Source: Wyeomyia smithii (lineage: Eukaryota; Arthropoda; Insecta; Diptera; Culicidae). Taken from it: 64,000 nt of DNA. The DNA is taken from assembly GCF_029784165.1 (NCBI RefSeq), contig NC_073696.1, positions 181,653,825 to 181,717,824 on the forward strand. Direction: 5' to 3'. Both the position numbers and the translations under genes were made by a program. Under the pieces are notes generated by a model. It saw only the letters and a program-made list of their open reading frames with translations. It made no database searches and was not told where the DNA came from. Shown piece by piece: positions 23,921 to 34,604 of this stretch. Each line of letters opens with the position of its first letter. The first letter of the stretch is position 1.

Positions 23921-25355
23921 TGTCAGACGTTTCGTTCACTCAGAGTGCTCCAGATTGATCTCGATATAGTAGATGTTCTCCACTTCGTTGTAAAATCACA
24001 ATACTGCTATCGGTATACATACTTTATGGTTTCACACGCATAAACCGAGAGCGAAGATTTTCGTCAAATATCTCTAAAACACCTTCTAACCACACAATTC
24101 CCTGTGATTTTATTTATTAAGCACAGATTTTTTTTATATCTAGATATTAAAAGCACAACCACTGAACAGAACCGAACAAATTTTACACTTTAGTCACTTA
24201 TATCAATTCCTCTTAGCCAGTTCTGAAATGGGAGAATAAAAATGATATATTATAAATAACAGAACGCACAAGTAATTTTAAGTTTTCAGAAAAAAAATTC
24301 ATGCTTCATAATTTCATAATATAAAATTATACCGAAAGTTTAAAACTAAATTATTGCTCGGTTGTCGTTAGCTACCGAGTTAATTGCATGAACAATAATC
24401 AGTCCAACTGTGCAACGATGAGGTTTTAATGCCACAAGTTTGCATGTGAGTGAGAGCGAACATACAAACAGCAGTGTACTCTGTACACAAACGATAAACG
24501 CTGTTACTGCCCTCCGGCCTTGAGCGGAAGCCATTGGAGTTTCCTTGCACCCCGAAATATACACCACGTGGGTTGCAATTTGAAGGACTTAAAGTGGGGT
24601 TGGTACTTTTATAAATCTTTCCAGTCTATAAATTACACCTTGATGTGCGCTGCATATGCAAAACTTTTCGTCCTTATCCTTTACACATGAAATTGCACTT
24701 TAACCCCATCCCGACGACTGTACATTAGCAACACATCATGTGATACGAGCGGGAAGTAAAGCAGTTACTTCGAAACAATGTGAGCACTGTGGTACGAACC
24801 GGCAATCGACAGTGATGGAATTTTTAAGGCCAGCCCTACAAGGACCCTCGTTAAATCCACTAAATCTACGAGGAAATCTATTTTGCATTAGTGTAGTACG
24901 GTTCCGAAGATGCATGCATGTGCAACCAATCCAACGATTTGCTCGTTTGAGGTCAGTGGAAGGTTTTTCTACAAAGTGATTAGTGGTTTCTCCTTTATAG
25001 ATAGAATCTTGAGTAATTGACGAAACATATGACGATATCTAACAGTCTTCAGATTAGATTTTGGATTAGATAAAAGCAACAGTTCTGGTGATACTAGTTT
25101 TTAACTGTTAGTTTTAAAGGGGGGTTGTAGGGTAGATAACACAAATTTTAGGTATTCATTTTAAACTTTAAATATTACTCAGCGACGTATGTAATAACTG
25201 TAGAAAGTGATAATTCGATCATTATTGAAGTAACCAATTTCACTCTTGCCAATTCAGCACCAAGCCTATTGTTTAGATAATTAGAAATCTTCTTTGATGT
25301 GGGAGTAGGAACATGCATGCTGTAGAAAGTGTAACAAGAATGTGTCCTCTTGAAA
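23921..25355. other. eag 5' UTR side, no other gene seen
   Basis: This stretch begins with the eag 5' leader on the minus strand. It is AT-rich and contains no ORF with recognisable homology. A splice acceptor for a 5' UTR exon may lie within the first 100 bp, but I could not fix it. Confidence 0.5.
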
Positions 25356-26280
25356 AGCATATTTATTTATTCATTATTTCGTCAAACAAAAGTAGACTAC
25401 ATATGTTTATAACTAATTTACATGCTAGATTATGCTATATTATTATGTATGCTATATTTATACTAATTAAAGAAAGAAAAAGAGTTTATACATAATTGAA
25501 TAATGGTTTCTTCATTTAATTCGGATTATTACAATAATTATTTTCTATCGATTTAAATTGCACGTTGAATTGAAATATTGTTTTAATTTAGTTTTCGACA
25601 TAGAAGTCAATTGCTTCACAGTGTTGGTTTTACACTAACATCATTTGATTAATGGGCACGTATTTAGCATGATTGTTTCGTTGATGATTTAAAGAATACA
25701 AAGTCCGAGTTCGTAAATTTCTAGAAGGCACATAAAAATTGAGTTTTGATAATATTTCGGGTGAATCGACACGCTGAGATACGATATCGTTAACAAATGA
25801 CATCATTGCGAATTCACGACGGGCTTTTAATGATTGGATGTCGATAAGTCTGCAGCGTTCGTCATATGATGGGATGATCGTAGATTACGAAGTGCATATA
25901 ACAGGAATTGTTATTGCACTGATTCTATTCTGTCTACATGTGTTGCAGAAAACGGAGACCATACAATGCTACAGTATTCTAAAAGTGACCTGACATAGGA
26001 ATTATAAAGTGTTTTTATTGTGTATGGATCTTGGAAGTTATAGCAGAAACGTTTTATAAAACTGAGCATGTTACTAGCCTTATTGATAATTGTATTGTAA
26101 TGATCAGTGAATGTTAATTTTGAGTCGAGTATGACTCCCAAGTCCCTAAGTCGTTCACATTTCTCTACTACCTGATCTCCTAAGAAAATAATAATGCTTG
26201 GTATGTTTCTTTTTCTGCCAAAAGCCATAGAACTACATTTTTTTACGTTTAGCTGAAGAAGATTTTTTTACACCAAATAT
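25356..26280 (-). pseudogene. Jockey-like non-LTR retrotransposon, 3' end
   Basis: The frame at 25911-26228 reads DLGVILDSKLTFTDHYNTII, NKASNMLSFIKRF and SLLEYCSIVWSPF, typical of the region after the reverse transcriptase palm in Jockey/CR1-like elements. It continues brokenly to a 3' end near 25356 that shares a segment (TAGTAGACTACA-like, ATTTCGTCAA) with the copy at 45973-46430. The 5' part with endonuclease and palm is missing. Confidence 0.7.
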
Positions 26281-26579
26281 AAAAGTATTTTATCTCGTTG
26301 CGGAAAATGTTTACATCATCATCGTTTTTAATTTCAATGAAAAGTTTTATGTCGTCGGCATAAATAAGAGTTTTTACATGTTTTAGAATAAAGGAAATGT
26401 CGTTTACAAACAATATAAATGGTGATGGCGTGTTGGGATTGCTTTTTTTTGCTTAAATCTACTGTCTAGTAGGGCGTCCCGGAATAGCATCAAGTCTGGA
26501 ATCCTGGGGCTCAACTTTCAGATGATAGAAAATGGTGTTACATCAGATGATAGAAAATGGTGAAAACATCGATAGCGTC

Positions 26580-26870
26580 ACAAAAATTGTCCAATTTCAA
26601 ACGTTTTAAACCCAGTCAGTTTCCAACCGATTTTTATCATTTTTGCAGCAATCGATTGGAAAATCATTTAAGCAGAAAATTGTAATCTGATTGTTCAAAC
26701 TATTGTAATATTGAAAATTGTTGAACATTGTCGAAACGCAAATGCCGGCTTTTGATTGGTCGCTAGCTGCCTTTCCCTAAAAAGGACGACAGAATGGAGT
26801 ACCTAGTTAGCCGAAAATGCACTCTTTGGGCTACGTAAGAGGCTGTTTCTCCTCAAGCAAATCAGTTTAC
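26580..26870. repeat. Promoter-like repeat (copy 3, inverted)
   Basis: A diverged, inverted relative of 13800-14230 and 48810-49697. On the plus strand it has TGATTGGTCG (26752-26761) and a TATA-like TACGTAAGAG (about 26832) with the same spacing of about 75 bp. It is followed by CAG-rich sequence at 26875-26945. Confidence 0.5.
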
Positions 26871-27116
26871 TAGTAGCAGGCAGCAGCAGCGGACATCAAC
26901 ACCGATGGCAGTAGGCGAAGTGGATCAGCAGCGGGCAACAGTGACGGTGGTAGTGGCTAGCTGCAGTTCCTACCTCTTTCAGTTCGGCTTTCCTTCGATC
27001 TGAGTTGGACCCCACCAGCGGTAATCCAATTCTGATATCGTTGGGTGAATACAACCCGAAACTGAAAGAGACTCGCACCGCCAGGTCGTTTGAGGTGCCA
27101 CCATCATCCAGCGTAT

Positions 27117-27299
27117 GTATATACAGGGTGTGTGCACATAACGTGTGTGAATATTTGTAGCGTGTGTCCCTTATATATAAGGTGTGTGGCTTGCTATATA
27201 GCGTGTGGGGCTAGCTTGCGTGGCTTGCTATATAGCGTGTGTGGCTAGCTGTATAGCTGGTGTGTATGTTTATGGCGTGTATGCATGTCTGTAGCGCGT
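27117..27299 (+). repeat. Minisatellite, left part
   Basis: Irregular tandem units built on GTGTGGCTTGCTATATAGCG, about 20-24 bp each. The array continues at 28220-28600 after the foldback insertion. Confidence 0.85.
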
Positions 27300-27307
27300 G
27301 TGTGCAT

Positions 27308-28211
27308 TAGACTGGGACACGGTTATATGGGAAAATAGCGATGGTGTTATTTTTTCGCTCCCATGCACTTTCCGTGTTCCTTATGGATCCTATAACAACT
27401 GTGTAATATTTCAGATCGATCGGTGAAACGCCCTATTTGCACCCGATTTTTAAAGTTTCCATACGATTTTATATGGGAAAATTCACTTTTTCAAAACTTA
27501 TTCTCTAGAAATTCCCAGTTGGGTCCAAAAAATATATCGATACATGATATTTGTAGAAAAATTCCCTGGGAAAAACTCTTCTGAAGACCGTAAGGCGCTA
27601 CTATGCTTGTAGAAACAGCTATTCACCCCAAACTGATTGAATGTCTGACGGACGGCTCACCATTGAATTTTACTGGCAATATTGCTGCAGCATGCTGCTG
27701 TTGCAAGTTCAACCATGTGATGAGAAATGATATCGCTTAAATTTATTTTGGAGGCTTCTCCGAAGATACTATGAGCAAAAATCACACTTTGAAAATTAAT
27801 TCCACGCGAAATTATTTCTCATACTTAAGCAAGTCTGCAATAGCAGCATCCTGTAGCAGTGTTGCTGGAAAATTTCAATTGTGAGCCGTCCGTCAGACAT
27901 TCAATCAGTTTGGGGTGAATAGCTGTTTCTACAAGCATCGTAGCGCCTTACGGTCTTCATAAGAGTTTTTACCAGGAAAATTTCCTACAAATATCATGTA
28001 TCGATATATTTTTAGGACCCAGCTGGGAATTTATAGAGAATAAGTTTTGAAAAAGTGAATTTTCCCATATAAAATCGTATGAAAACTTTAAAAATCGGGC
28101 GCAAATCAGGCGTTTCACCGATCGATCTGAAAAGTTACACAGTTCTTATGGGACCCATAAGGAACACGAAAAGTGCATGGGAGCTAACATTCATTTTTTT
28201 TTCCCACCCTA
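27308..28211. mobile_element. Foldback element, 904 bp, 8-bp target duplication
   Basis: The ends TAGACTGGGA and the reverse of TAGGGTGGGA enclose inverted arms of about 360 bp (shared blocks include CTCCCATGCACTTT, GGAATTTCTAGAG-like and TGTCTGACGGACGGCTCAC). Direct repeats GTGTGCAT flank it exactly (27300-27307, 28212-28219). The repeat motif is also common in the surrounding minisatellite, which slightly weakens the evidence for a duplication. No transposase. The 8-bp target suggests a hAT- or P-type source. Confidence 0.8.
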
Positions 28212-28219
28212 GTGTGCAT

Positions 28220-28600
28220 GTTTATAGCGCGTGTGGCTTGCTATATAGCGTGCTTGGTTTGCTATATAGCATGTGCATGTCTAGCGTGTCTGTGCATGTC
28301 GATAGCTTGTGTGGCTTGCTATTTAGCGTGCGTGGCTTGCTATATAGCGTGTGGCTAGCGTGTATGGCTTGCTATATAGCGTGTGGCTAGAGTGCGTGGC
28401 TTGCTATATAGCGTGCGTGGCTAGCTGTATAGCGTGTGTGTATGGGTATGCATGTCTGTAGCGCGTGTGTGCATGTTTATATCGTGTGTGGCTCGCTAAA
28501 TAGCATGCGTGGTTTGCTGTATAGCGTGTGCATGTCTAGCGTGTCTGTGCATAGCATGTGTGGCTTACTATATAGCGTGTGTGGCTAACAGTATAGCGAT
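28220..28600 (+). repeat. Minisatellite, right part
   Basis: Continues the GTGTGGCTTGCTATATAGCG array, with about 15 irregular units mixed with GTGTGCATGT variants. Confidence 0.85.
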
Positions 28601-29835
28601 TGAAATTTTCATATATAATTGCTAATAAATCACCTCATGTAGAATTTAATTATCACTGTAAATCATTCAAAACTAAATAAAAAATTTGCCATGTTGAAAA
28701 AAAACTATTTAGCTGTCAATAAATGGCATTGACAAACACAATTAACCTCAAAGTTTATCTGAAGAATTTCTGAGCTAGTGAGCCTGAATCACATAATTTT
28801 TCGCGCACGTCTTACTAATTGCAGCAATCAGTTGTAAAATTATCTACGCTATCGTAAAATACAGAAAATTGTTATTTGAACTGTTATATCATAGATGGGG
28901 AATGTACTATTTGCCCTTGTCTATAGCCTCTTCGTAGCCACTGCCTAAATTAAAATATCTTAGTGCAACTTGATACGAAAGACAGCCTCAAAGCAATTCA
29001 ATTTCATTCTTGTTTCGGATACGGCACCAAGTGAAACCGTGGTGCCGGCTACTGAGGTAAACGTCATCTGGAGCAAAGGGACTATTAAATTAATCAACCC
29101 CAATTGAGTGTATTCCCAATCCTATTCCAAGAAATACATTAACATAAGACAGGCTGTCGTATTCTACGTTACCACTACGGTCGTGTCTTATAAACAACCT
29201 CTTCAACTTTTTTTTTTTTAAAACACATCAAGCTTCTCCGATCGTATTGAAAAATTCAGAGTTTGTTTATTTATAAAATAGACCAATGTTTTGCATAACC
29301 TTAGATTTTTTGAAAAGCATTAAGAGGGATTAAAAGACCCTTGGAAGTTTGGGGTTCGAAATTTGTTGAAAATAAAAAAAAAACTGTAACTTTGAGCACA
29401 CCTGATTGATTTCTCTAAAAATTGACGTGGTAGTTCTATGCTATAAAAATTTCAAAACACGGGATACAGAAAGTTGCTGTCGAAGTGTCGAGATTACATT
29501 TGTAAGAAAATCACATTTTTCTTCAAAAACATGGGAATTTCTAGAACTTATTTTCCCTTGTGAACTAGGTGCTAGATATAAACAATTCGTTCCATACTGC
29601 AACTCAAGAGCTTCCATTTGATGTATTCAAAAATTGCGCCATTTAAGAAATATTTTTTTAACATGGTTTCAACCATCGTTTGAACCCACTGTGCGCGAGG
29701 CGCAATTTTATTCATACAATAATTTGTACATCTGAGTTTTTTGGGAAAGAAGTTAGTGGGGTACAAAAGGCACTCCAAAATTTAGTGTCTAAAAACCACT
29801 TAAATCATAATATTGTTGTTGCTTTGAGTAAAGGG
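28601..29835. other. No gene recognised
   Basis: AT-rich stretch. A short segment near 28810-28890 resembles the promoter-like repeat. Otherwise nothing identifiable. Confidence 0.5.
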
Positions 29836-29839
29836 TGGA

Positions 29840-30115
29840 TATCCTGAATATGTTCGCGATTTAGGCGTAATTTTTGACTGCACACTGTCTTTCACGAAAC
29901 ACATTGACAAGGTAATCGTGGCTTGAAACTTTTCTCTCTCATCAGAAGGTATAGCCGAGACCTTGCTGATCCTCACACAATACTAGCAATCTACAAAGGA
30001 CTTGATAAAGCGAATCGAAGCAGTGCAGAAAAAATTCTTAAAATTTGCATTGAGGAATCTCGGGTGGAATGGAGAAGAACTACCTCCATATGAAAATCTG
30101 TGGTCTCTGGCTTTC
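29840..30115 (+). pseudogene. Jockey-like reverse transcriptase fragment
   Basis: Across two or three frames it reads VRDLGVIFDCTLSFTKHIDK, DPHTILAIYK, then KRIEAVQKKFLKFALRNLGW and NGEELPPYENL, the standard post-palm region of a Jockey-like reverse transcriptase. It is short and frameshifted. Confidence 0.7.
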
Positions 30116-30142
30116 ACTTTATAGATTGTGGAACAGTACCAC

Positions 30143-30215
30143 CGTCCCCCGTAGTTTAATTGGTCAAAAACAGCATGCCGAAGACAGGGAGATTGTGGGT
30201 TCGTGTCCCATCGGG
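30143..30215 (+). ncRNA. tRNA-like sequence, probably SINE or tRNA remnant
   Basis: An A-box-like TAGTTTAATTGG (30152-30163) and a B-box-like GGTTCGTGTCC (30198-30208) stand at tRNA spacing, and GTGGG/CCCAT can form a T stem. The acceptor stem pairs only imperfectly and the anticodon stem is poor. I favour a tRNA-derived SINE head or tRNA pseudogene over a working tRNA. Confidence 0.4.
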
Positions 30216-30989
30216 ATGCGGTATATTTTTCCAAATCTGTATCATATTTCCAGTTCGCTTATTTTTCGCTTTACCTACTGCACACATTGTCTGCTTAATA
30301 AACTAATGCAATTGTCTTTCAAAGCATAAACTATGCCTATGTTTTAACGTTGATGTGCTCATGTCAATATTGATGATCTGCTGCAATGTGTTGAAAATAT
30401 TCATAAATCGAGTAGTTGGCTCATTCTGAGAATAGTTCCTGGATCGGAAACAGGGGTTTAACGTTCTACGTTGTTGAAGCGTGACTTGGCTATTGTTGAA
30501 AATCAATCTCTCAGCAAGAAGATGGCTGTCAGTAAGTCCGGATAAAATATTTGTAAAGAGAAACAACAACATTTTCATCGCGAAAGATTTCGTCATTCAG
30601 GGAATTTATGTGCGGGAGTGCCTTAATGCGCCTTTCCTCAAACAACACAGTTGTTCCGTTTTAATTTGGCCGGATTCGACAATTTGCCATTACGGAAAAA
30701 AGGTCGTGTAGTGGTTTACCGCAGACGGACCAAAGGTGCCAAAGGACATGAACTCTCCCAACACACCAGAGCTGCGCCTTGGAACCTCAGGAAAATACGA
30801 AAGACAGTTGTGCAAAACTTGATGGAAGGTGTCAAGAAAAAAGTTCGGCGATTATTTTTTTGGTGCAAAAAAGTCTTCTTGATCTCAGCGTCAAAAAATA
30901 CAATATTATGTATATCATTCACAAGGAAAAAAAACATCCTCAACATTCGAATTGCACTCTCGGACAGCAAACTGTAGAAAGGTGTTATC

Positions 30990-31330
30990 AAATTTGAGAT
31001 TTAGGAGTGATTATGGATTCTGAGTTAACATTTATTGATCACTACAATACGATCATCAAATAATGCCAACAGTATGCTGGGTTTTATAAATATGTTCAGT
31101 TACCATTTCGAAGACCTGTAAACTATAAAAACTCTCTTTGTTGCATATGTTGGATCTATTTTAGAATACTGTAGCGTTGTCTGGTCGCTTTATCAAGACA
31201 TCCATTCCAATAGAATCGAATACGTACAAAAGCAGTTTTTGTCATTTGCACTTAGGGAACTAGGTTGGAATTCATTTCCTCTTCCTTCTTATGAATCGCG
31301 TTGCATGCTTATTATTATAGATGCCAGGGC
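30990..31330 (+). pseudogene. Jockey-like reverse transcriptase fragment
   Basis: Reads DLGVIMDSELTFIDHYNTII, then in other frames VGSILEYCSVVWSLY and VQKQFLSFALRELGWNSFPL, closely related to the copies at 25911-26228 and 46169-46399. Frameshifted and truncated on both sides. Confidence 0.7.
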
Positions 31331-31571
31331 TTTACATTTTCGAAACATAACAATGAAACTGAAATATTTCGCATAGTCATTTCGATTCGAACAGTTTCAT
31401 TTTTAGTTTATTCCTTTCGGCTACTGTCATCGAATCACAATGAACATTTTCGCTGTCAAACAGATTTGATCACGGTTTTTCCCGTCTGTTGTTCATCGTA
31501 TCATTTCAAATGAAATTGGTAACTGTTTCTATTGTCGGAGAGAGTGACGGAGAGAAAGACTCTTTTCTTTT

Positions 31572-32842
31572 TGACGTAGGACTACGTCTTTGTTTTCTAT
31601 ACTAGATTACACTTTGTGAAAATGAAAATGAAACTGGCAAATGTTGCGTCAGATTTCAAACGGTTATAGCAAGCGGACGACTTAATGCATCGTAGTCATT
31701 TATATGTCGGTGGATAGATAATATGTGTAACAATTTTTTGATATTATGTTCAACATTGTTGCTTTACTGCTTAATGGTGGAAAAAGGTGAAAAGTTCCAA
31801 GGTTAAGCTTTCCCATACATTTCCCTCGTATTGGCTTGCTTCCCGAGCACAGATAACAATAACATGGACGAAATAAATTCCACTGCCTACATATTTTGAC
31901 TCAACAAAGTGTTTTGGTTTGTTTGTCTTTGTCTAAGCTGCGTGGCCACGCCCTAATGGCAAAAATCTACTCTGAACTCGATACAAAAGACTGCGTGTAG
32001 AAAATTCAGCTTCAGTTTAGTTTGTTACACATAAGCGAGAGCAGAGCAGCTGTTAAAGGTACGCGACATTGAGAAACGAGAGCTGTATACGAGTCAACTT
32101 CCAGGCACTGTGGAACATGTTACATCTTTATTTTGCATACGGCAGAAACAGTTACCATCGTACGCTGCAAAATATTTAGCTGGCACAGCTACTGGAGGGC
32201 ACAGCGGAGAGCAAACTTTATTATGCGCGGTTGAGCAAAATATTCATGGTGCGATTATCAGCGTTCTGTAGCACGAATTTCTTACTGAATATTGATGCTT
32301 GAAGATAAGAGTTATGAGAATTTTCGCAACTACTACTAGTGTAAAATTTTCATGTATTCATGCATCGTTAGTTTTAAAATAACGACTTTCAAGGATAAAC
32401 GGTAGTGTTGCCTATGAACAGTTTAGCGCAGCATATAATATCGTCAGTTGAATTCAATACTGGCATAACTCAAAATTCATAGTTTCGAGAAAAACGTGTT
32501 TGAAAATTTGCGCCGAAAATTTCTTTTTTCATTTTCGTGAAAAATTCCAATTTTAAGATTTCCTATTTTAATTGAACTTGTTCGGGTCTATGATGTGCAT
32601 GTAATAAGCAAATGATAAGAGTTGGAACCTCATTTTTCCGTCTTTTTGGGGATATTTTAGCTTTGTGCAATAAAAGCACATCTACTTATATTTCTAGAAA
32701 TATTGTGAATTTTGAAACGGGTCTTTTTGAGATGAAACTTTATAGTATTTGGCATCGTTTGCTATCAATAACTCATAACTGCAAAATACTGAGTTGTGCC
32801 AGTATTGAATTCAACTGACGATATATATTTAGTCCTACGTCA
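31572..32842. mobile_element. Putative TIR element, 1271 bp
   Basis: The outer pair TGACGTAGGACTA (31572-31584) and its reverse (32830-32842) enclose the stretch. A second inverted pair lies inside its right part: ATCGTCAGTTGAATTCAATA near 32438 and the reverse near 32791-32824. No transposase ORF and no clear target duplication, so the outer boundary is tentative. Confidence 0.45.
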
Positions 32843-33255
32843 CCATTTTATACAATCCCTAGGGCTGTATACCTTGTAGTATTTTTTCAGCGTATCAGTT
32901 GGAATTAGCACGTTCGTTTGATAATAGTTTCCTCACACTGCAAGACGCAGTTGGAATGGCAATGGCTTTCAATAAATACGTCACGCAAGTTCCGATCAAT
33001 ACTTTGGAGATTTTTTTGCTGGTGATCGCTAGCGCCCCTTCGGGTTGTGAAGCGCCACTTCGGGTTGTGAAACCGGTGTTTCTCCCTCTTCCTATCTGTT
33101 TCAAAAGTTTTCCAATTTTCACGCGTTTCAACATTTATGAAACTCTTATTGCAGCTCTGTATGCCAAAGCTATTGTTTTTGACCTTTATCAACCTGCTGT
33201 TCACACACAAGGCGCATGTTTTTACGTCTTGTGTTGTTGTGTGAAATTGCTGCTA

Positions 33256-33900
33256 CTACTGATACTGTCTCTGCTTTAGGAGACTACAACTTGCCCAAGC
33301 TCTCATGGGATTATGATGGCGACATAGATTGCTTGATTCCGATTATTGCTTCCAGGTTCAAAATGTGCATAATTCAAACGGGAGGCTTCTTGATTTGGCT
33401 TTTTGTCAATAATGCAGAGAGAATCGAACTATTCGAGTTACTTCGGGGAATTATAAAAACTGGCAAGCCGGTTATCAACAAATATGATTATTTTCGAAAT
33501 TCTGACGACATCTGCGCAGATCGATCTCACAATGATCTGGATTTCTGTGATGAGCCCTCATTTCATACTCGGTTAAGTTCTATTGACTGGGAATTGCTTA
33601 TTGAGGATTGTGACGACACTGTTCTCCGGTTTTACGAAACTTTATTCAACATTCTTCACGACCACACTCTTCTTCGACGACGTAGAGTTTGCCCCCGACT
33701 AAATCAACCATGGTGGACTTCCGAGCTTCGAAATCTTCGAAACAAATTACATAAGATGAGAGAACGCTTTTTCCAATCACGCACTGAGGACAACAAGCGA
33801 TTGCTTCTCGAAATGAAGGAGCTCTATATCGGTCGTCTGTACGCAGTATTCTATGACTACATCATTTTATCTGATAAATTCAATGAATATTAGAAAACTA
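33256..33900 (+). pseudogene. Jockey-like element J4: endonuclease end and linker
   Basis: The open frame includes LGDYNLPKLSWDYDG, the endonuclease GDxN motif, and the linker to the reverse transcriptase with RLNQPWWTSELRNLRNKLHK. The expected SDH motif region is degraded (RSHNDLDF). The frame runs into a TA-MITE copy at about 33903, and its reverse transcriptase continues at 38496, so both pieces belong to one interrupted element. Confidence 0.75.
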
Positions 33901-33902
33901 TG

Positions 33903-34604
33903 CATGCAACATTGAATAACACACCTAAGAATCATACTACACTATAATTTTCGGCGAAAAACTGGCTCTAGGTAGTGTTATTTTGAAATTAGTTCATACA
34001 TATTCAAAGTGATGGCTGAGTCAACCCAAAGTCAAGAGGAAGTGGTAGCATACAAGTCAACGTCCGGAAGCTATTGTAACAAATATGTATGCTTTTGAAA
34101 CAATTCGTTGTTGTAGTAACATCAATAAAATGTCATAGAAACAGTTTGTATACTCTAACATGTTGGAAAAAGTTGAAAAAGTGGTTAAACGCATGGCCGA
34201 AAGATGTTTGGCTCTTTCTGAAGCAAACATATTTTGGCCATGCCAAGTTTTGACACCTCTTTGATTACCGTTCGGCCGTTGCATGTGAGCAAAGAAGCAG
34301 CTTGTGACAATTCACAGGTAATTACTTCTTAATACATCACATTTAACGATATGAAATTGGTTGAGTATGCCGGTCAAACTGCTATACGCCAAATCATTTA
34401 ATTTTTAGATGCCTAAAATTGACAGAAATTCACAGCAGAAGGATATTCTCCTCAAACCCACTATTTTTGCTCTAAAAATACCGATGATGATCTTAAATAT
34501 AATTAGTCCGAACTATTTCCATACACGTCTGTAGATATAAAAGTGGGCCAAAGTAAAAATTTGGTGGACCAAAATATGTTTTAGTACTTCGTAGAAAATT
34601 TGAT
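33903..34604. mobile_element. TA-MITE copy 2, left part
   Basis: Nearly identical to 3717-4408 of copy 1. The first ~80 bp, including the left inverted end, are missing. It is split at 34605 by I-like B and resumes at 38311. Confidence 0.85.

Noticed and set aside
26896..27078. Histone-like gene after the promoter-like repeat
   Set aside because: Despite the CCAAT/TATA layout, the downstream sequence gives no histone peptide in any frame.
28079..28390. 103-codon ORF with repeated cysteine- and leucine-rich segments
   Set aside because: Its repetitive protein is a translation of the minisatellite and foldback arm.
30143..30215. Functional tRNA gene
   Set aside because: A and B boxes are present but the acceptor and anticodon stems do not pair well.
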